A DNA stretch of 64,000 nucleotides. Origin: Branchipolynoe longqiensis. Its lineage: Eukaryota > Annelida > Polychaeta > Phyllodocida > Polynoidae. Location of the stretch: positions 88,511,865 through 88,575,864 of the forward strand of contig CM059190.1 of NCBI GenBank assembly GCA_030323885.1, written 5' to 3'. Position numbers and translations under genes: made by a program. The notes under the pieces are model-generated. The model was not told the DNA's origin. It did no database searches and saw only the letters and a program-made list of their open reading frames with translations. This document shows, in pieces, positions 62,177 through 64,000 of the stretch. Numbering within the stretch: the stretch's first letter is position 1; each line of letters opens with the position of its first letter.

Positions 62177-62698
62177 TAATTTGCGACAGTGTTTTAGCAT
62201 ATTTACCAATTTGTGACATTTACTCACTTGCGACAGTGGTTTAGCACATTTATGTATTTGTGACAGTATTGTTGCAAATTTTTTTCTTGAAGATTTATAC
62301 TGCCTATCATGGATAAGTCTGAATAGACTTGTTTTCACCATTAGACAGTTTGTCGATAGAAAGTCAGAGGCTACACTTTTACCGACCCAAAGGATTTTTA
62401 AGCTCCCACACCACATAGACATGGTATGAGAGCAACCAGCCTTTGATGACGCTGTAAGTTAAATTGATCAATGTGCGACAGTATTTTTTGTAAATTTGTA
62501 AATTTGCAACAATCTTCTGGGACATTTACCGATTTGCTACAATCTTTTGGCACATTTACCGATTTGCGAAGGTATTTTTGAACATTTACCAATTTGCGAC
62601 AGTATTTGTATAAATTTGTCAATTTGCGACAATCTTTTGGCACATTTACCGATTTGCGACAGTATTTTTGAACATTTACCAATTTGCGATAGTGGGCT
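62177..62698 (+). repeat. ~30-bp tandem repeat interrupted by SINE-D
   Basis: Units of the type ATTTGCGACAGT, ATTTTTGAACATTTACCA, with a second type GCGACAATCTTTTGGCAC, alternate at 62177-62278 and 62462-62698. A SINE-D splits the array. Confidence 0.85.
62279..62461 (-). mobile_element. SINE-D, head-truncated
   Basis: TTTTTCTTGAAGATTTATAC, TGCCTATCATGGATAAGTCT, CCACACCACATAGACATGG, CTTTGATGACGCTGTAAGTT. The tRNA-like head present at 25100-25174 is absent. Confidence 0.8.
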
Positions 62699-63133
62699 GA
62701 TTTGCCAATGTACGACAGTCACTATACACAGCTATTTGGCAGTAACAAAGCCAAGCCAACTGGATATTGTTATCTGGCCATACCACAGACACACTTGCCG
62801 TTCCAACATGATAGATCTATAAACATGCTGATAGAATTGGCCCCTTGCTGTACCTGTGGTACGTCGGTACATCATAATGCATCATGTTTAAAATGTGTAA
62901 ACAGTGTGGAGACAGATAGCTTGAAAAAAGGCAAGAGGTCAGCATAATCATATTCATATACATATGTAACTAACAGCTCCAAAATTGCTCCTGCAAAATC
63001 AGATACAACTATCTCAAATAAATCATGGTGATAGCATAAATATAAATTCACTGAGTATGCACTCGTAAACAGACAAGACAAGACAAGACAAGATGGCCGA
63101 ATGAGTTCAATGAGGTAGATTATAATGATCAAC
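62699..63133. other. No recognised feature
   Basis: Ordinary sequence with an (ACAAG)4 run at 63071-63092. No gene. A GAATGAGTTCAATGAGGTAG scrap near 63100 recalls a SINE-A head. Confidence 0.4.
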
Positions 63134-63489
63134 TTAAAGTTGCATAGTCCGATGATTTTGAGTTTCTGTCATTTTCTGAGATAAATATATATTAGGCTGA
63201 TTTTTATAATCTACCTTACTTTAGTTTAACGTAACATTATTTTAGATGGCTAAGCTTTGAGATATTTGAAGTGCAAACATACTAAATAAATTTTGGCAAG
63301 CACGCCAAAACTCTGACACCATAGACTTCTGCAGTAACAGGTTCTATTAAATTGCCTCTGTATTCCCTTCTATGTGATGACAAATGTTTGATAAGTGAAC
63401 CAGTGTCTAAGTTAGGTGTGTAGACTCAAGTTGATATCACTATTTTGGTTTTGAAAATTTGATGTTTTCATCAGACTATGCAGTTTTAA
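63134..63489. mobile_element. MITE-T, complete (TTAA-flanked)
   Basis: 356 bp including TTAA at 63134-63137 and 63486-63489. Terminal repeats AGTTGCATAGTCCGATG and CATCAGACTATGCAGTT. Collinear with 36660-37014 throughout. Confidence 0.85.
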
Positions 63490-63625
63490 TGTATTTATCT
63501 AAAAGAATAACAGAAACTCAAAGTGAACTGATCATGAAACTATATGTGTCCTTAATAGAGAGCGGGTATATACTACACAAGCACTCTTCTATGCCTAACA
63601 CTTACCTCATTCAGCCTAACATTGA

Positions 63626-63687
63626 TGTTTGTTGTTGTTTTACGTCCTAGCAACATCTCAGGTCATATCAGGATGGGTACTGACTTG
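63626..63687 (-). mobile_element. SINE-A, split by repeat L (part 1)
   Basis: Reversed tail TTGTTGTTGTTTTACGTCCT, AGCAACATCTCAGG to GTACTGACTTG. The same copy resumes at 63951 (ACCGACTTGTAACAGTGCGC, ACTCATGGCAACTTT) and runs off the window end. Confidence 0.9.
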
Positions 63688-63950
63688 GTATTGCAGGTAT
63701 AGCAATACCTCAGGGAGTTTGACACCCCTGCCTTGCAGAGTTCTAAACCACTGTCTTGTGGTACAGGTTCTTTTGCCCGAGGCGTCACAATAAACGCCTC
63801 AGTTTTCCCACCTCCGCCTCTGTTCTTCCTTCTCGCGCATCAAGACCGACTCATGGACGCAACTCTCACAGCAGAGAGCTAAATGGAGAGCGGCAGTCAA
63901 GTAATGAAAGCAGTCTTTGTCTCATCGCGACCGACAGCATGATGATGATG
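63688..63950 (+). mobile_element. Repeat L, short copy inserted in SINE-A
   Basis: 263 bp flanked by ACTGACTTG (63679-63687) and ACCGACTTG (63951-63959), a 9-bp duplication with one change, within one SINE-A copy. It starts with a GTATTGC...GCAATAC hairpin, has a second GAGGCGT...ACGCCTC hairpin and ends in (GAT)n. It matches 7058-7486 inverted but lacks ~190 bp. No ORF. Confidence 0.8.
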
Positions 63951-64000
63951 ACCGACTTGTAACAGTGCGCACTCATGGCAACTTTTTATAGGGAAATCAG
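63951..64000 (-). mobile_element. SINE-A, split by repeat L (part 2)
   Basis: Continuation of the reversed SINE-A after the repeat L insertion: ACCGACTTGTAACAGTGCGC, ACTCATGGCAACTTT. It is truncated by the window edge. Confidence 0.85.

Overview
This is an intergenic, repeat-dominated stretch of an animal genome, most likely a mollusc. The taxonomic call rests on SINE copies whose 3' half (a GTGGTATGTGCT-like core, then a GGTGTCGTTAAATAAAACAAA tail) belongs to a family I know to be abundant in mollusc genomes. I found no intact host protein-coding gene. Nearly all long open frames are by-products of simple or tandem repeats. The only convincing coding sequence is a non-LTR retrotransposon on the minus strand at about 17.7-23.4 kb. 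A few intervals (for example the CpG-rich block at 42865-43040) could be regulatory.

Layout: 1-6.5 kb holds a 5.3-kb array of an 8-bp TCGA-centred satellite, an 11-bp minisatellite and an assembly gap. 6.6-10 kb holds interspersed elements J, L and K, then a 9-bp CTACACACA array and a TC tract. 10-17.7 kb mixes SINEs, small inverted-repeat transposons and a 16-bp minisatellite. 17.7-23.4 kb is the LINE. 23.4-46 kb is a mosaic of SINEs (families A-D), small TIR elements (P, T, H, M, F) and minisatellites with 14-, 32- and ~60-bp units. 46-50.3 kb is mostly minisatellite (16-, 13- and 8-bp units). 50.5-64 kb holds several elements of a GGCCCTGTCACA-ended TIR family plus more SINEs and second copies of repeats G, H, J, K, L and SINE-C.

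The LINE is the main biological interest. Its first ORF (500 aa, uninterrupted) has a coiled-coil/RRM-like nucleic-acid-binding part followed by a C-terminal NADAR (YbiA-like) domain, a family tied to ADP-ribose and riboflavin-intermediate chemistry. Its second ORF (endonuclease plus reverse transcriptase) is broken by a nonsense codon and a frameshift, and its YADD catalytic box reads YADG. The second theme is a set of transposons sharing GGCCCTGTCACA-like ends whose unrelated interiors all carry motif arrays with an 11-bp period.

Family names used below (SINE-A to D, MITE-P/T/H/M/F, repeats G/H/J/K/L, GTCAC family) are local labels. Boundaries of degenerate copies are approximate, because they were set by eye.
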